The notes: generated from the letters alone by a model not told the origin. Shown: positions 8,549-18,406, counted from the stretch's first letter. The stretch: DNA of 64,000 nt from Lacunisphaera sp044507675 (GCA_044507675.1 JBIQJF010000005.1:62001-126000), one strand, 5' to 3'. Numbers and translations: made by a program.

Positions 8549-9741
8549 CCGGCCAGCTCCGTGCTTCGCGTTGGTTTCACCCGTTCAAAAAGGTCTTCGA
8601 GTCCGTCGATGTAGCGGGGAAAATCGAAGCGCTCTGCGACGAGCGCCCTTCCCTGCTCACCCAACCGACGCGCGTAGTCACGGTCGCGCAGAAGCGCTTC
8701 CACGCGTCCGGCAAATCCCGCGCGATCCATTCTGGGTGCCAGCAGGCCGCTGACTCCGTCTTCGAGCCATTCGCGAACTCCACCCACGTCGAAAGCCACC
8801 ACCGGAAGCCCGTGACGCAACGCCTCGAGCCCCGCCAGACCGAACGGTTCCGGCCACACCGAACTGAAAACCGCCATCGTCGCTGTCTGGTAATACGCCG
8901 CCACCTCGTCCGCGGGCACGTAGCCCGTGAATTTTACGCGACGTTCCAAACCCAGTCGCAGCGCGAGCTTTTCGCAATGCGCACGATGGTTGCCGTCGCC
9001 CATGATGATGCACTCAAACGGCGTGCGCACCAGTGCGAGCGACTCGAGCAGCACATCAACGCCTTTACCGCGCACGATCTGCCCCGCGAAAACGATTCGG
9101 TTCAGCGCCCGCGCGTCCTCCGGAATCGGCGACTCCGGCAGCGCCCGCCCGGGCACGGGTGCATGGATCTCGATTTGTTCGGCGGAGAATCCGTTGCGAC
9201 GCAGTTCTTCGAACATGTATTCGCTCGCCACGATCAACCGGGCGAAACGCCGATGCAGCGAGAGCTCCTGCTTTTTCCGCAGGTAATCGTCGAAAGCCAA
9301 TGCCCAGCCCGTGGCGCGGCGCTGGACCACGCCGCCGCAGGGAATGAGACAAAGCGGCGAGAATGCGCGCGTGCAGGGCTCGCGACTCCACGAGGAGTAA
9401 CGGCAGCCGCGCAGACAAAAGAGATGGTGATCATGCACCATGCGCACGACTGGAACCTCGCCCGCTGCCAAGCCCGCCGTCAGGGCGACTCCGGGAGAAT
9501 TGTGCAGAAAGACGACCGATGGATTAAACTCCTGCAATGCCGTCCGGGCCGCATCGGGCTCTTGTGCGGAAAACCGCCGCGCAAATACCGCGCGCCATTG
9601 CTCCTCGCCACGCCCCGTGGACGCGCCATGCAGCAAAGCCAGCTCGTGACCGCGATCACGGAGCGCTGCAGCGACTTCCAACAGGTTGGCTTCGGCTCCC
9701 GCCCAAGCCCCCAAGTATTCATGAACGAACAGAACTTTCAT
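8545..9741 (-). CDS. Glycosyltransferase family 4 (GT-B fold), first gene of minus-strand EPS operon
   Basis: This 398-aa protein opens with VLFVHEYLGAWAGAEANLLEVA, the GT4 N-terminal glycine loop. The donor domain carries IVFAGQIVRGKGVDVLLESL, VKFTGYVPADEVAAYYQ and SSVWPEPFGLAGLEALRHGLP with the conserved E-x7-E pair. A Cys-rich stretch (LFCLRGCRYSSWSREPC) about a third of the way in is typical of a subgroup of EPS GT4 enzymes. It is the promoter-proximal gene of the seven-gene operon running to 3668. The upstream region 9742-9899 contains a TAGG-N6-CCTA inverted repeat that may regulate the operon. Confidence 0.88.
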   Translation of the reverse strand: MKVLFVHEYLGAWAGAEANLLEVAAALRDRGHELALLHGASTGRGEEQWRAVFARRFSAQEPDAARTALQEFNPSVVFLHNSPGVALTAGLAAGEVPVVRMVHDHHLFCLRGCRYSSWSREPCTRAFSPLCLIPCGGVVQRRATGWALAFDDYLRKKQELSLHRRFARLIVASEYMFEELRRNGFSAEQIEIHAPVPGRALPESPIPEDARALNRIVFAGQIVRGKGVDVLLESLALVRTPFECIIMGDGNHRAHCEKLALRLGLERRVKFTGYVPADEVAAYYQTATMAVFSSVWPEPFGLAGLEALRHGLPVVAFDVGGVREWLEDGVSGLLAPRMDRAGFAGRVEALLRDRDYARRLGEQGRALVAERFDFPRYIDGLEDLFERVKPTRSTELAG

Positions 9742-9839
9742 GGCGCGAAACGTTGGCTTTCATTGCCGCTACCATAACCGCCGCCACGGGGAATCCCCAG
9801 TGGGTGGAGACCCACAAAACAACGCATCCTGCGCCTACT

Positions 9840-9856
9840 TAGGTGCTTGCCTATCC
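9840..9856. promoter_or_regulatory. Candidate operator, site A of shared TAGGT-N4-RCC motif
   Basis: The sequence TAGGTGCTTGCCTATCC contains an inverted repeat TAGG-N6-CCTA. It lies about 100 nt upstream of the first gene of the minus-strand EPS operon and 44 nt beyond the stop of the response-regulator gene. Similar sequences occur at 26194 and 36964. Both A and B are also preceded by the string GAGACCCACAA about 30 nt away. Function as an operator is inference. Confidence 0.35.
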
Positions 9857-9899
9857 GGCCGTCCCCTAGTGCGCCATCGGGCGAATTCCCACAGGTCGA

Positions 9900-10553
9900 T
9901 TATGCACTTCCGACGCGCCGCGACTCGACTCTCACAAAGCCCTTTGAATAGGCGTAGGTGACGAGTTCGGCACTGGTGCGCAGGCCCAGCTTTGCCATGA
10001 TCCGGCAACGATGATTGCGCACGGTGATCTCACACAGGTTGACCGCTGCGGCGATTTCATCGTTGCCCAAGCCCTGACCGAAAAGTCGCAAGAGATCCTG
10101 CTCCCTGCTCGAAAGTATTTTGTCGAACGCCCCCGGATCATTGCGCAAGGCGGCCCATGCCTTCATGGCTCGCGGGGAAAAATACCTCTCACCGGACAAC
10201 ACTGCGTGAATCGCCGCGGCCAGTTGCCCGGAAGTATGGTCGTTCTTGTCCACGAACCCGTGCAACCGCGAGCCCAGCACGCGATAGACGGTGAACTCAT
10301 CCACATAGCCGGAAAGCCCGATGATTTTCGCCTTCGGGCAGGTCGTAAGCAGGTCGTCGATCAGATCGAGCCCGTCGCAATCCGGCAGGGCAAGATCGAG
10401 GATCACGATACCGGGTTTCTGCCGCCGGCAAAGCACCAGACCAGTGGCGGCGTCGCCCGCTCCGCGAGCCGTCGAACCGGGGATCGCTTCGCAACAAGCC
10501 CGAAGCAGCAAATCCCTCATCAGCGCGTGGTCTTCAATGACGGCAATCTTCAT
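9900..10553 (-). CDS. Two-component response regulator, REC + LuxR-type HTH
   Basis: This 217-aa protein is a NarL/FixJ-type regulator. The receiver domain begins MKIAVIEDHALMRD and has the phospho-acceptor Asp53 in VILDLALPDCDG. The C terminus carries a LuxR-type HTH (EIAAAVNLCEITVRNHRCRIMAKLGLRT). ATG 10553 is preferred to an upstream in-frame start because the receiver domain begins right at it. It is divergent from the large hybrid kinase at 10739, with a 185-nt shared intergenic region, so the two probably form a signalling pair. Its DNA target may include the TAGGT sites described elsewhere, but nothing here proves that. Confidence 0.9.
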   Translation of the reverse strand: MKIAVIEDHALMRDLLLRACCEAIPGSTARGAGDAATGLVLCRRQKPGIVILDLALPDCDGLDLIDDLLTTCPKAKIIGLSGYVDEFTVYRVLGSRLHGFVDKNDHTSGQLAAAIHAVLSGERYFSPRAMKAWAALRNDPGAFDKILSSREQDLLRLFGQGLGNDEIAAAVNLCEITVRNHRCRIMAKLGLRTSAELVTYAYSKGFVRVESRRVGSA

Positions 10554-10738
10554 CGGAAAGCCCACAATTCCAGCATTCTCCCGTTCAGCAAGCCCGGAGG
10601 TGTGATGTTTAAACACCAAATGCACCTTTTGACGCGGTGGTATTTCAATCCCTACTTCGTGGGGTGATTTCTCCTCGCAACTCCGTGCCTTTCCCTATGG
10701 CGGGAACCGGCCAAGAAATTAAGCTCAACCAACCAAAC

Positions 10739-13700
10739 ATGTCCTTGCCGCCGACTCCACCTGCCGATGCCGGCCGGGCCCTGCCAAAACGTTCCCTCGA
10801 CCTCGCCATGACCGGCGGAAAGGTGGGTGTATGGGAATGGAACATTGCCACCAATCACTTGCAATGGAGCGAGCCGGTTTACGCCATTCATGGGGTCGAG
10901 CCCGACAAGTTCGAGGTCACATTCGAGAGTTTCTTTCGTCTCATCCATCCCGAGGATGCCGATCGCGTGCATCGGGCGATCGACGAAGCCCTGAAAAGCG
11001 ACGCCCCCTGCGAAATCGAGTTCAGGGTCATCCGACCGGATGGTCAGGTCATCTGGGTGTTCACCAACGCCACCGTCGAACGCCACCGCGGGCGTCCTAT
11101 CCGGATGGCCGGCGCCATGGTGGATGTATCGAGCCGGCATCAGGTCAATGACACCAGCCTTTGGCTGGCGGCGATCGTGGACTCGTCCGACGACGCCATC
11201 ATCAGCAAAAACCTCGACAGCATCATCACGAGTTGGAACGCCGCAGCCCAGCGTCTTTTCGGTTACTCCGCCAACGAGACCATCGGCCGTTCGGTGACGA
11301 TGCTCATGCCAGACGACCGGAAGAATGAGGAAGTCGCGCTGTTGGAACGCATCCGCCGGAGTGAGCGGGTTGAACACTTTGAAACGGTGCGCCAGCGCCG
11401 GGACGGTTCCCTGTTCGAAGTCAGCCTCACGGTTTCGCCGGTCAAGGATGCCGAAGGCCGCATTGTTGGCGCAACCAAGATTGTCCGCGATATTTCCGAT
11501 AGAAAAAAGCAGCAGGGCGCGCTGCGCATGAGCGAGGAACGCTTCCGGCTGCTGGCCTGCAACGCCCCGGTGGGAATATTCCTGTCCAACGAGAGAGGCG
11601 GCTGCATGTTCGTCAATGCGCGCTGGAGCGAGATGGCGGGCCTGCCACCCGAACAGGCGGAAGGCAGCGGCTGGATCGCCGCCGTGCATCCCGAGGATCG
11701 CGAGCGCGTGGCCGCCGGCTGGCAGCAGGCGGTGGAACGCGCGCACCCTTCGGTTTCCGAGTTCAGGTTCCTGCGGCCCGACGGCAGCGTCGTCTGGGTG
11801 CACGGCAGCGCGGTGCGCTTCGACAACGGCGGCACCTTTCACGGCTATCTCGGAAGCTGCCTCGACATCACGCAGCGGAAACAAGCGGAACTGCAGACGA
11901 AGTTCCTGCACGACCTCGGCGACCGGCTGGCCGTGTTGGGCGATCCCGCGCGCATTCGCTCGGCCGCGCAGGTGGCACTCGGCGAGCATCTCGGCGCAAA
12001 CCGGTGCTTCTTTGTCGAAATCAACACCGAGGAAACAGGCGGCAGCATCTCCGATGATTGGCATCGTCCCGGGCTGGACAGCTTGGCTGGCCGCCACCTG
12101 CTGTCACAATACGGCTCGCGTGATTTGCGCGACCGCATCGCGCGCCAGCAATTTTCCGTTTTCGACGTGTGGCTGCATCATAGCACCCGCACGCAACGCG
12201 AGAGATTCTCCTCACTCGACATCCGGTCGCTTGCGACTGCCGCCTTTTGGCAGGACGGCCGCTGGGTTTACTCGCTGGTGGTCACCAGCGCAGAACCACG
12301 TCACTGGACGCAGGCGGAAATGGAACTCGTCGAGGACGTCGCCGCACGCGTCGGCCCCATCATCGAACAGGCGCGCGCGAGCCAGGCACTGCGCCAGAGC
12401 GAAAGACTATATCGCGCTATCGGCGAATCCATCAACTACGGCATCTGGGTCTGCGGTCCCGACGGTCACAACCTGTATGCGAGCGATTCCTTCCTCAAGT
12501 TGGTGGGCCTGACCCAACAGCAGTGCTCTGAATTCGGCTGGGCGGGCATTCTCCATCCCGACGAAGTGGCGGCAACCACCGCGGCGTGGAGGGAATGCCT
12601 CCGCACGGGCTCATTTTGGGAACGCGAACACTCCGTCAAAGGTGCCGACGGGCGCTGGCATCCCATCCTCGCGCGCGGTGTGCCCGTCCGCGACGAAAAC
12701 GGCCGGATCCAGCACTGGGTTGGCATCAACCTCGACATCTCCGCTATCAAGGAAGTGCAAAACGCCGCCCGTCGCGGCGAGAACCAGCTCCGGCTCGTGA
12801 CCGATCACGCCTCGGTTTTTCTCGCCCACTGCGATCGTCAGCACCGCTTCAAGTTCGTCAACCAGCCCTACGCCGAGCGCCACATGCTCACTCGTGAGGA
12901 AATCATCGGGCACCACGTGTCAGAACTGACCGGCAGCGAAGCTTACGCGAAATTCAAGCATCGCATGGACGACTGCCTGGCGGGCCGGCGGATCGAATTC
13001 GAAGAAGAAATCCCCTACCAGACGATTGGGCAGCGCTGGGTGCACGTAATCTACGAACCGGAGCGCGCGCCCGATGGCGAAGTCGTCGGCCTCGTGGCTG
13101 CCATCGTGGATGTGACCGAGCGGAAGCGGGTGGAATTCGAGCTGTCGCGCGCGCGCGACAAGGCGCTGGCGGCCTCACGCGCCAAGGATGAGTTCCTGGC
13201 CTCATTGTCCCACGAATTGCGCACGCCCCTCAATCCCGTGCTGCTCCTCGCCAGCGATGCGGCCCACAATCCGGCGCTCACGCCCGAAGTCCGCGACAGC
13301 TTCGAGATCATCCGGCGCAACATCAGTCACGAAGCACGCCTCATTGACGACCTGCTCGATCACACGCGCATCGTGCGAGGCAAACTGCAGCTCGATAAGA
13401 CCCGGGTTGACCTGCATGCCGTGCTGCAAGAAGCGGTGGAGAGCATCCAACCCGACATCGAGCGCAGGCATCTCAACCTCCAGCTTTTCCTCGGCGCGCG
13501 CCAGACGGCGGTCATCGGCGACGTGGTCCGGTTGCAGCAAATCTTCGTCAACGTGCTCCAGAACGCGGTGAAGTTCACCCAGGAAGGCGGACAGATCACC
13601 GTGATTTCACGCGTCGCGGCGGAAACGGACCGGCTGATCGTGGAGATCCGGGACAACGGAATGGGCATGGCGCCGACGGAAATTGAGCAGGTGTTCACGG

Positions 13701-14314
13701 CATTCACTCGTGGTAATCACGGGACCGGAAATCACCGCTTCGGCGGGCTGGGCCTCGGACTCGCCATATCCAGCCAGCTGGTCGAGCTACACGGCGGACG
13801 CATCCATGCTTCCAGTCCCGGACGGAACCGCGGCTCCACCTTTGTCATCGAACTTCCGCTCGCGATGCCGGAAGGCGCAGAGTCCTCGCCCGCTCCGGTT
13901 GATACATCACCCGCGGAGCAACCCGAACCGACGCCCCCTGTCCGCAGCATATTATTGGTGGAAGACCATGTTTCCACACGCGAAACCCTGAAAAGGCTCC
14001 TCTCCCGCCGGAATTACGAGGTAGTCGCGGCCGGCACGGTAGCGGATGCCCTGGCGCAGGCTAACGTCCGTTCGTTTGATTTCCTGGTATCGGATGTGGG
14101 CCTGCCCGACGGCGACGGCTACCAATTGATGGCCGCCATCAGGAAAATCCAACCGAACCTTCGCGGGATCGCGCTGAGTGGCTACGGCATGGAGGACGAC
14201 TTGCAGCGATCCCACAACGGCGGGTTCGTCAGTCACCTCGTGAAACCGGTGAGCATCAGCCTGCTGGAAAATGCGCTGGCCCAAGCCGCACCCGTCGCCG
14301 CGACTTCCGCCTGA
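10739..14314 (+). CDS. Multi-PAS hybrid sensor histidine kinase with GAF and C-terminal receiver
   Basis: This protein (1191 aa from ATG 10739; ATG 10697 is also possible) has no membrane segments. Domains in order: PAS about 16-135, PAS about 137-257, PAS about 264-380, GAF about 387-547, PAS about 554-674, PAS about 680-797, HisKA with His825 in LSHELRTPL, HATPase about 920-1040, and a receiver about 1069-1184 with Asp1119 in VSDVGLPDGDG. It is therefore a cytosolic hybrid kinase integrating several small-molecule or redox inputs. It faces the LuxR-type regulator at 9900-10553 and is followed after 19 nt by a second hybrid kinase. The catalytic half is closely similar to the kinases at 14334 and 19048. 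Confidence 0.9.
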   Translation: MSLPPTPPADAGRALPKRSLDLAMTGGKVGVWEWNIATNHLQWSEPVYAIHGVEPDKFEVTFESFFRLIHPEDADRVHRAIDEALKSDAPCEIEFRVIRPDGQVIWVFTNATVERHRGRPIRMAGAMVDVSSRHQVNDTSLWLAAIVDSSDDAIISKNLDSIITSWNAAAQRLFGYSANETIGRSVTMLMPDDRKNEEVALLERIRRSERVEHFETVRQRRDGSLFEVSLTVSPVKDAEGRIVGATKIVRDISDRKKQQGALRMSEERFRLLACNAPVGIFLSNERGGCMFVNARWSEMAGLPPEQAEGSGWIAAVHPEDRERVAAGWQQAVERAHPSVSEFRFLRPDGSVVWVHGSAVRFDNGGTFHGYLGSCLDITQRKQAELQTKFLHDLGDRLAVLGDPARIRSAAQVALGEHLGANRCFFVEINTEETGGSISDDWHRPGLDSLAGRHLLSQYGSRDLRDRIARQQFSVFDVWLHHSTRTQRERFSSLDIRSLATAAFWQDGRWVYSLVVTSAEPRHWTQAEMELVEDVAARVGPIIEQARASQALRQSERLYRAIGESINYGIWVCGPDGHNLYASDSFLKLVGLTQQQCSEFGWAGILHPDEVAATTAAWRECLRTGSFWEREHSVKGADGRWHPILARGVPVRDENGRIQHWVGINLDISAIKEVQNAARRGENQLRLVTDHASVFLAHCDRQHRFKFVNQPYAERHMLTREEIIGHHVSELTGSEAYAKFKHRMDDCLAGRRIEFEEEIPYQTIGQRWVHVIYEPERAPDGEVVGLVAAIVDVTERKRVEFELSRARDKALAASRAKDEFLASLSHELRTPLNPVLLLASDAAHNPALTPEVRDSFEIIRRNISHEARLIDDLLDHTRIVRGKLQLDKTRVDLHAVLQEAVESIQPDIERRHLNLQLFLGARQTAVIGDVVRLQQIFVNVLQNAVKFTQEGGQITVISRVAAETDRLIVEIRDNGMGMAPTEIEQVFTAFTRGNHGTGNHRFGGLGLGLAISSQLVELHGGRIHASSPGRNRGSTFVIELPLAMPEGAESSPAPVDTSPAEQPEPTPPVRSILLVEDHVSTRETLKRLLSRRNYEVVAAGTVADALAQANVRSFDFLVSDVGLPDGDGYQLMAAIRKIQPNLRGIALSGYGMEDDLQRSHNGGFVSHLVKPVSISLLENALAQAAPVAATSA

Positions 14315-14333
14315 TATTTTTCGGGAAAAGCAC

Positions 14334-16169
14334 ATGGTCCAACCAACCTCCCGTTCCACTCCTTCCACCTCCGGCCGGGCCAGGCCGGGGCTGCGCAAGA
14401 ACGGCCACGTCACGACGAACGCATCCGTCACCGACATTTCTCCTCCGATGAAAACAAAAATTCCCCGTGGCAAAAAAACAGCCACACCGCGTGCGCGCAC
14501 ACGCCTGCGCAACACCCCTTCCGTTCTCATCGCCGCCGACGAACTCGGCCGCCTCCAGCAGAATCTTCGCATGGCGATGGAAACCATCGCCACCCTTCGA
14601 CAGGAGGAGCCCAACGGCGCGGCCGGAGAGCAGGCGCGCTCCGAGGCGAACACTGATCAACCGTATCGGCTTTACGTCGAACGCATGCAGGAAGGCGCCG
14701 TCACCCTCGCGCCCGACGGACTCATCCTTCACTGCAACCCCCGCTTTGCCGAGATGCTCGGGATGCCGCTCGACCGCGTGACCGGCAGCAACATCTTTCG
14801 TTTCATTCCGGTCGAAGCGTGGCGGCGCCTGGAGGAGGTCTTCAAGGATCGTCTCGAAGTGGTGAAATACGAGACAGTGCTCCGGAGTGGCACCGATTCA
14901 GGCCGTCCGATCACGCTTTCCGCCAGCCGCTTTTCCTCTGCTGATACGAGCCGGATATGCCTGCTGGTGGCCGACCTGATCGTTCAGAAGGAAAAGGAAG
15001 ACCTGCGGCTCGCCAAGGAAGCCGCGGAGCGTTCCAGCGCCGCGAAGGATGAATTTCTCGCCGCACTGTCCCACGAATTGCGCACGCCCCTGACCCCCGC
15101 GCTCATGGCCGCCACGGTCTTGGAGAAGGACACCGGACTGCCGGAAACCGCTCGCTCCGACATTTCACTCATCCGGCGCAACATCGAACTCGAAGCGCGG
15201 CTGATCGACGATCTCCTGGACCTGACGCTCATCACTCACGGAAAACTCACGCTCCAGACTGATGAAATCAATCTTCACACCAGCCTTAACCGCGCCATCG
15301 AAGGCTGCCAGGGCGATGCCCGACTCAAGCGATTGAACATCCAGATCGAACTTAATGCGAAGCAGACCATCATCATGGGCGACCCGGTGCGCGTGCAGCA
15401 GGCCTGCTGGAACGTGCTCCGCAACGCCGTGAAATTCACGGCCGAGCGCGGCACCATTTCCATCAGCACCGGCAACGACGATCACAACCACATTTGGGTG
15501 CGTATCACCGACTCCGGCCGCGGCTTCACCTACGATCAGGCGGCGCGAATCTTCGATCCTTTCGAACAGGGCGACCGGCACATCACGCGTCAGTTTGGCG
15601 GCCTCGGTCTCGGTCTGGCCATCACCCGCTCCATCATGCACGCGCACGGCGGCGGGATCGAGGGCCAAAGCCCGGGCCTTAACCAAGGGGCGACCTTCAC
15701 GCTGCGTTTTCCGCTGGCTCGTGCCATTGCTAAAAAGAAGAGCGAAAAGCCCGCTGCGCGCTCGCCGGCCCAACCCTCCGGCCTGAACATCCTGCTCGTC
15801 GACGACCACAAGGACACGCGCGTCTGCATCCAGCGCCTGCTCGAGGCCAACTCCCATCGGGTCACGTCGGCGGGCACCGCCCACGATGCCCTCGGGCTCG
15901 CGGAAACGAGCAAATTCGACCTCATCATCAGCGACCTTGGCCTGCCCGACCTGAGCGGCTATGAACTCATGCACCGCCTCCATACCCGCTTCAATTTGCC
16001 GGGAATTGCGCTAAGCGGGTATGGCATGGAAGCCGACCAGGTCCAAAGCCGTGAAGCCGGTTTTCAATACCATCTCACCAAGCCCGTGAGCTTTGATCGC
16101 CTGAAAAGCTTCGTTGCGGAATTCGCCGCAAGCCGGGAGGATGCCCCCGAGACCGCCTCTTCGCCATGA
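14334..16169 (+). CDS. PAS hybrid sensor histidine kinase with C-terminal receiver
   Basis: This 611-aa protein starts with a basic Ser/Thr/Arg-rich tail (residues 1-65) of no clear function. A PAS domain follows (about 105-225), then HisKA with His247 in LSHELRTPL, HATPase (NVLRNAVKFTAE N-box and GGLGLGLAI G-box) and a receiver with Asp534 in ISDLGLPDLSG. No membrane segments are visible, so it is cytosolic. It starts 19 nt after the preceding kinase and overlaps the next kinase gene by 4 nt (ATGA 16166-16169), so the three are one transcript. ATG 14448 is an alternative start that would remove most of the basic tail. Confidence 0.88.
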   Translation: MVQPTSRSTPSTSGRARPGLRKNGHVTTNASVTDISPPMKTKIPRGKKTATPRARTRLRNTPSVLIAADELGRLQQNLRMAMETIATLRQEEPNGAAGEQARSEANTDQPYRLYVERMQEGAVTLAPDGLILHCNPRFAEMLGMPLDRVTGSNIFRFIPVEAWRRLEEVFKDRLEVVKYETVLRSGTDSGRPITLSASRFSSADTSRICLLVADLIVQKEKEDLRLAKEAAERSSAAKDEFLAALSHELRTPLTPALMAATVLEKDTGLPETARSDISLIRRNIELEARLIDDLLDLTLITHGKLTLQTDEINLHTSLNRAIEGCQGDARLKRLNIQIELNAKQTIIMGDPVRVQQACWNVLRNAVKFTAERGTISISTGNDDHNHIWVRITDSGRGFTYDQAARIFDPFEQGDRHITRQFGGLGLGLAITRSIMHAHGGGIEGQSPGLNQGATFTLRFPLARAIAKKKSEKPAARSPAQPSGLNILLVDDHKDTRVCIQRLLEANSHRVTSAGTAHDALGLAETSKFDLIISDLGLPDLSGYELMHRLHTRFNLPGIALSGYGMEADQVQSREAGFQYHLTKPVSFDRLKSFVAEFAASREDAPETASSP

Positions 16170-17251
16170 AAAGCACGACCGTTTACCTCGCCCAGCTGAC
16201 CGAGCCGGTCCGGGAAACGGCTCTGCTCGCCGCCCGCGAGACTTTTCCGCGGGCGCAACTGGTTTCCGTGCAATCGGTGGAGGAAGCAATCCAACTATCC
16301 GGACCGGACCGGCAGCTGCTCGTGGTGGGTGAAGTTGGCGAAGCGTGGCTTGGCATCGCCGCCCAGACCATGACCGGCGGCGAACTGCCGCGCTGGGCCG
16401 TGGTGCACATTGGACAGAATCCGTCCGACCTCGTCGAAACCGTTACGCCTCGGGAATGTTCGGTGCGGCTCCTTGCCCGGATCTTCCGCTCCGCCGTGCT
16501 TCACCATGAACTGCTGCGCGAGAATCTTCAGCTGCGCGGCGATCTGCGCACCCTCTCACGCCGCTTCAATCACGACCTTCGCACGCCGCTCGGCTGCATC
16601 GATGCCGCTTGCACACTTTTCAACGAAGTGCCGGGAGCCGCGGAAGATCCGCACGCCGCGGATGCGCTCGCGGCGATCCGCACCGCCGCGACGGAAATAG
16701 ATACGCTGCTCGAACGCGTGAGCCTGGTGCTCAAGGCGACCAGCGAACCCCTGCTCGCCTCCCCGCTGGCGCTGGGACCGGTGGTCCAAAGGGTGATCGC
16801 GAAGCGCACGGCGGCGTCTGAACGCAAAGGCACCCGTATCATTCAGCCCGCCCAGTGGCCGGAAATTCGCGGCGTCGAGAAGTGGATTGAATTTATCTGG
16901 GACAATCTCATCCAGAACGCCCTCTCGCACGGCAATCCGCGCAGTCCCATCCAACTCGGCTGGGAGACCGAAGGAACGAAATTGCGATTTTGGGTGAGCA
17001 GCGCAGGCGCCGTGCCGCCCTCCCTCCGGGCCAATTTGTTGCGCCCGTTTCACCTCCTGCACCAACAACCGTCCGCGGGCCTCGGGCTCTCCCTGGTGGA
17101 GCGCCTCGTGGCCTTGCATGGCGGACGCTGCGACTACGAGTCAACGCCGGACAATCGCGCATTCTTCTCCTTCACGCTGCCGGCGAGCCCGGTGACAGCG
17201 AATTCAATGGCCGGTCACCTGCTTCCGCTCACCGGCGCGCACGGCTCCTAA
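16166..17251 (+). CDS. Sensor histidine kinase with degenerate receiver-like N terminus
   Basis: In this 361-aa protein the first 120 or so residues have an alternating beta/alpha pattern like a receiver domain, but there is no acidic pocket or phospho-acceptor Asp at the expected place (LLVVGEVGEAW), so it is a pseudo-receiver at best. The kinase core has His136 in RRFNHDLRTPLG, an N-box FIWDNLIQNALSHG and a G-box AGLGLSLVERL. It lacks a C-terminal receiver, unlike its two upstream neighbours, and is encoded in the same operon through an ATGA overlap. It may phosphorylate a separate regulator or modulate the neighbouring kinases. Confidence 0.82.
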   Translation: MKSTTVYLAQLTEPVRETALLAARETFPRAQLVSVQSVEEAIQLSGPDRQLLVVGEVGEAWLGIAAQTMTGGELPRWAVVHIGQNPSDLVETVTPRECSVRLLARIFRSAVLHHELLRENLQLRGDLRTLSRRFNHDLRTPLGCIDAACTLFNEVPGAAEDPHAADALAAIRTAATEIDTLLERVSLVLKATSEPLLASPLALGPVVQRVIAKRTAASERKGTRIIQPAQWPEIRGVEKWIEFIWDNLIQNALSHGNPRSPIQLGWETEGTKLRFWVSSAGAVPPSLRANLLRPFHLLHQQPSAGLGLSLVERLVALHGGRCDYESTPDNRAFFSFTLPASPVTANSMAGHLLPLTGAHGS

Positions 17252-17282
17252 AAAAATCGCCAGGCCGTTTCCGACCTGGCGA
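17250..17282 (-). terminator. Intrinsic terminator for the minus-strand gene at 17382-17717
   Basis: On the minus strand an 8-bp perfect stem, TCGCCAGG / CCTGGCGA with a 10-nt loop, is followed directly by a run of seven T. This is the classical intrinsic terminator layout. It sits 100 nt after the stop of the disordered-protein gene. On the plus strand the hairpin has no T-run after it, so it would be less efficient for the kinase transcript. Confidence 0.7.
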
Positions 17283-17381
17283 GTGTCCTGCCGAGGCGAC
17301 CGCTGGCAGCACGCGCTGCGCACGATCTCCGGACGGCACCACAAACCAAAGTGAGGCTCTGGCGTCGAAGAACGCAGATTC

Positions 17382-17717
17382 TCAAATTTCGCTGGGCGGC
17401 GGCGTCGAACGACGATTCTGGCTCGATTCTTCGTCGAGATCTTCGTCATCCGCGTTCATGGAACCGGAGGCCGAGCGCTGCGGCGCATTCTTGCCCTGAT
17501 CGGAGCTTTCCGACGGGCTGCTGCGCCACGCTTCATTGCCGATCTCCTGGCTCGATCCCTTGTTCTGGGATTTGCCCTGGTTCTGCTGACCGGAACCGCT
17601 GCCCTGCGCCTGACGGGATTCGCTGCTTTGGGAAGCATCACCCTGCGAGCGCTGGGGGTTCTGATTCTGATTGGGATTCTGGTTTTGGTTTTGTTGGGAA
17701 GGGTTGTTTGAGGGCAT
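17382..17717 (-). CDS. Low-complexity Gln/Asn/Ser-rich, probably disordered protein
   Basis: This 111-aa protein is dominated by Q, N, S, P, G and charged residues (NQNQNPNQNQNPQ near the N terminus, an acidic DDEDLDEESS stretch near the C terminus). No membrane segment, signal peptide or fold is apparent. The start at 17717 is supported by AAAGGA 8 nt upstream on the minus strand; an upstream ATG at 17756 lacks this. It is a single-gene unit between a kinase operon and an exported protein, with its own terminator. I do not recognise a family; composition resembles stress-associated disordered proteins. Confidence 0.65.
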   Translation of the reverse strand: MPSNNPSQQNQNQNPNQNQNPQRSQGDASQSSESRQAQGSGSGQQNQGKSQNKGSSQEIGNEAWRSSPSESSDQGKNAPQRSASGSMNADDEDLDEESSQNRRSTPPPSEI

Positions 17718-17959
17718 GGTTTTTCCTTTATTCTCTGTTGAGGGTTGATGATTCACAGACCGGGGCAGCGTATTCGAATCGCATGCATCGCACCATCGGG
17801 CGCCACCCCGAACGCAGCCCCGGGAAAGAAACGCAAAGCGCTGTTAAAAATGCGTGTCTGATGAATTCATCCGAGCCCGATAACGAATGAGCCGAACCCG
17901 CCGCCGCCGTATTTGTCCATGGGGTGACACGATTCACTCCCATCCAGACTATTCATCCT

Positions 17960-18406
17960 ATGAAACCTACCTCTCTCCTCCTCCCTACTCTCCTCGTGTT
18001 CAGTTCACTTTCTGCGCAATCCTGGACGCCTTTACCCGAACCCGAAAAAACACAGGACGAACTGCGGATCGTGATCGATTCGGAATCCCCCTTGGACTCG
18101 CTCGAAAAGCAGCTCGTGGACGCTTCTTACGAACAACGCAGCGACCTTGCGACCGCTTTCGACCAGGCGAACCGCTCGGTGGGCCACCGCATCGCCGAGT
18201 TCAATGCCCAGGGATTGAATCTCAGTGGCGCTGCCGCGGACAACATTTCCGAGGCACGCGACTTCGGGCGACAGGCGTTCCGCGATCTTTCGCTTTCCAC
18301 GGAAGAGACCTGGCAGACCAGCCGGCACAACGCGCTGATGGCTCTCCGTAAAATTCGCAGCTCGCTCAACGCGGCCCAACGAACGGCTACCGTCGGCCAG
18401 AACTAG
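17960..18406 (+). CDS. Small exported protein of unknown function
   Basis: This 148-aa protein starts with MKPTSLLLPTLLVFSSLSAQSW, a clear Sec signal peptide with cleavage likely after SLSAQ. The mature part is hydrophilic, without cysteine, and predicted mainly helical (SLEKQLVDASYEQRSDLATAFDQ), so it may be a periplasmic helical bundle. No family is recognised. It has its own upstream region of about 240 nt and precedes the DUF892 gene on the same strand by 130 nt, a context of stress genes. ATG 17960 is chosen over 17924 because the signal peptide starts there. Confidence 0.7.
   Translation: MKPTSLLLPTLLVFSSLSAQSWTPLPEPEKTQDELRIVIDSESPLDSLEKQLVDASYEQRSDLATAFDQANRSVGHRIAEFNAQGLNLSGAAADNISEARDFGRQAFRDLSLSTEETWQTSRHNALMALRKIRSSLNAAQRTATVGQN

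Noticed and set aside
10629..10657. Possible promoter TTGACG-N17-CTACTT upstream of the hybrid kinase
   Set aside because: The -35 half is fair but the -10 half is poor; not enough to support a promoter call.
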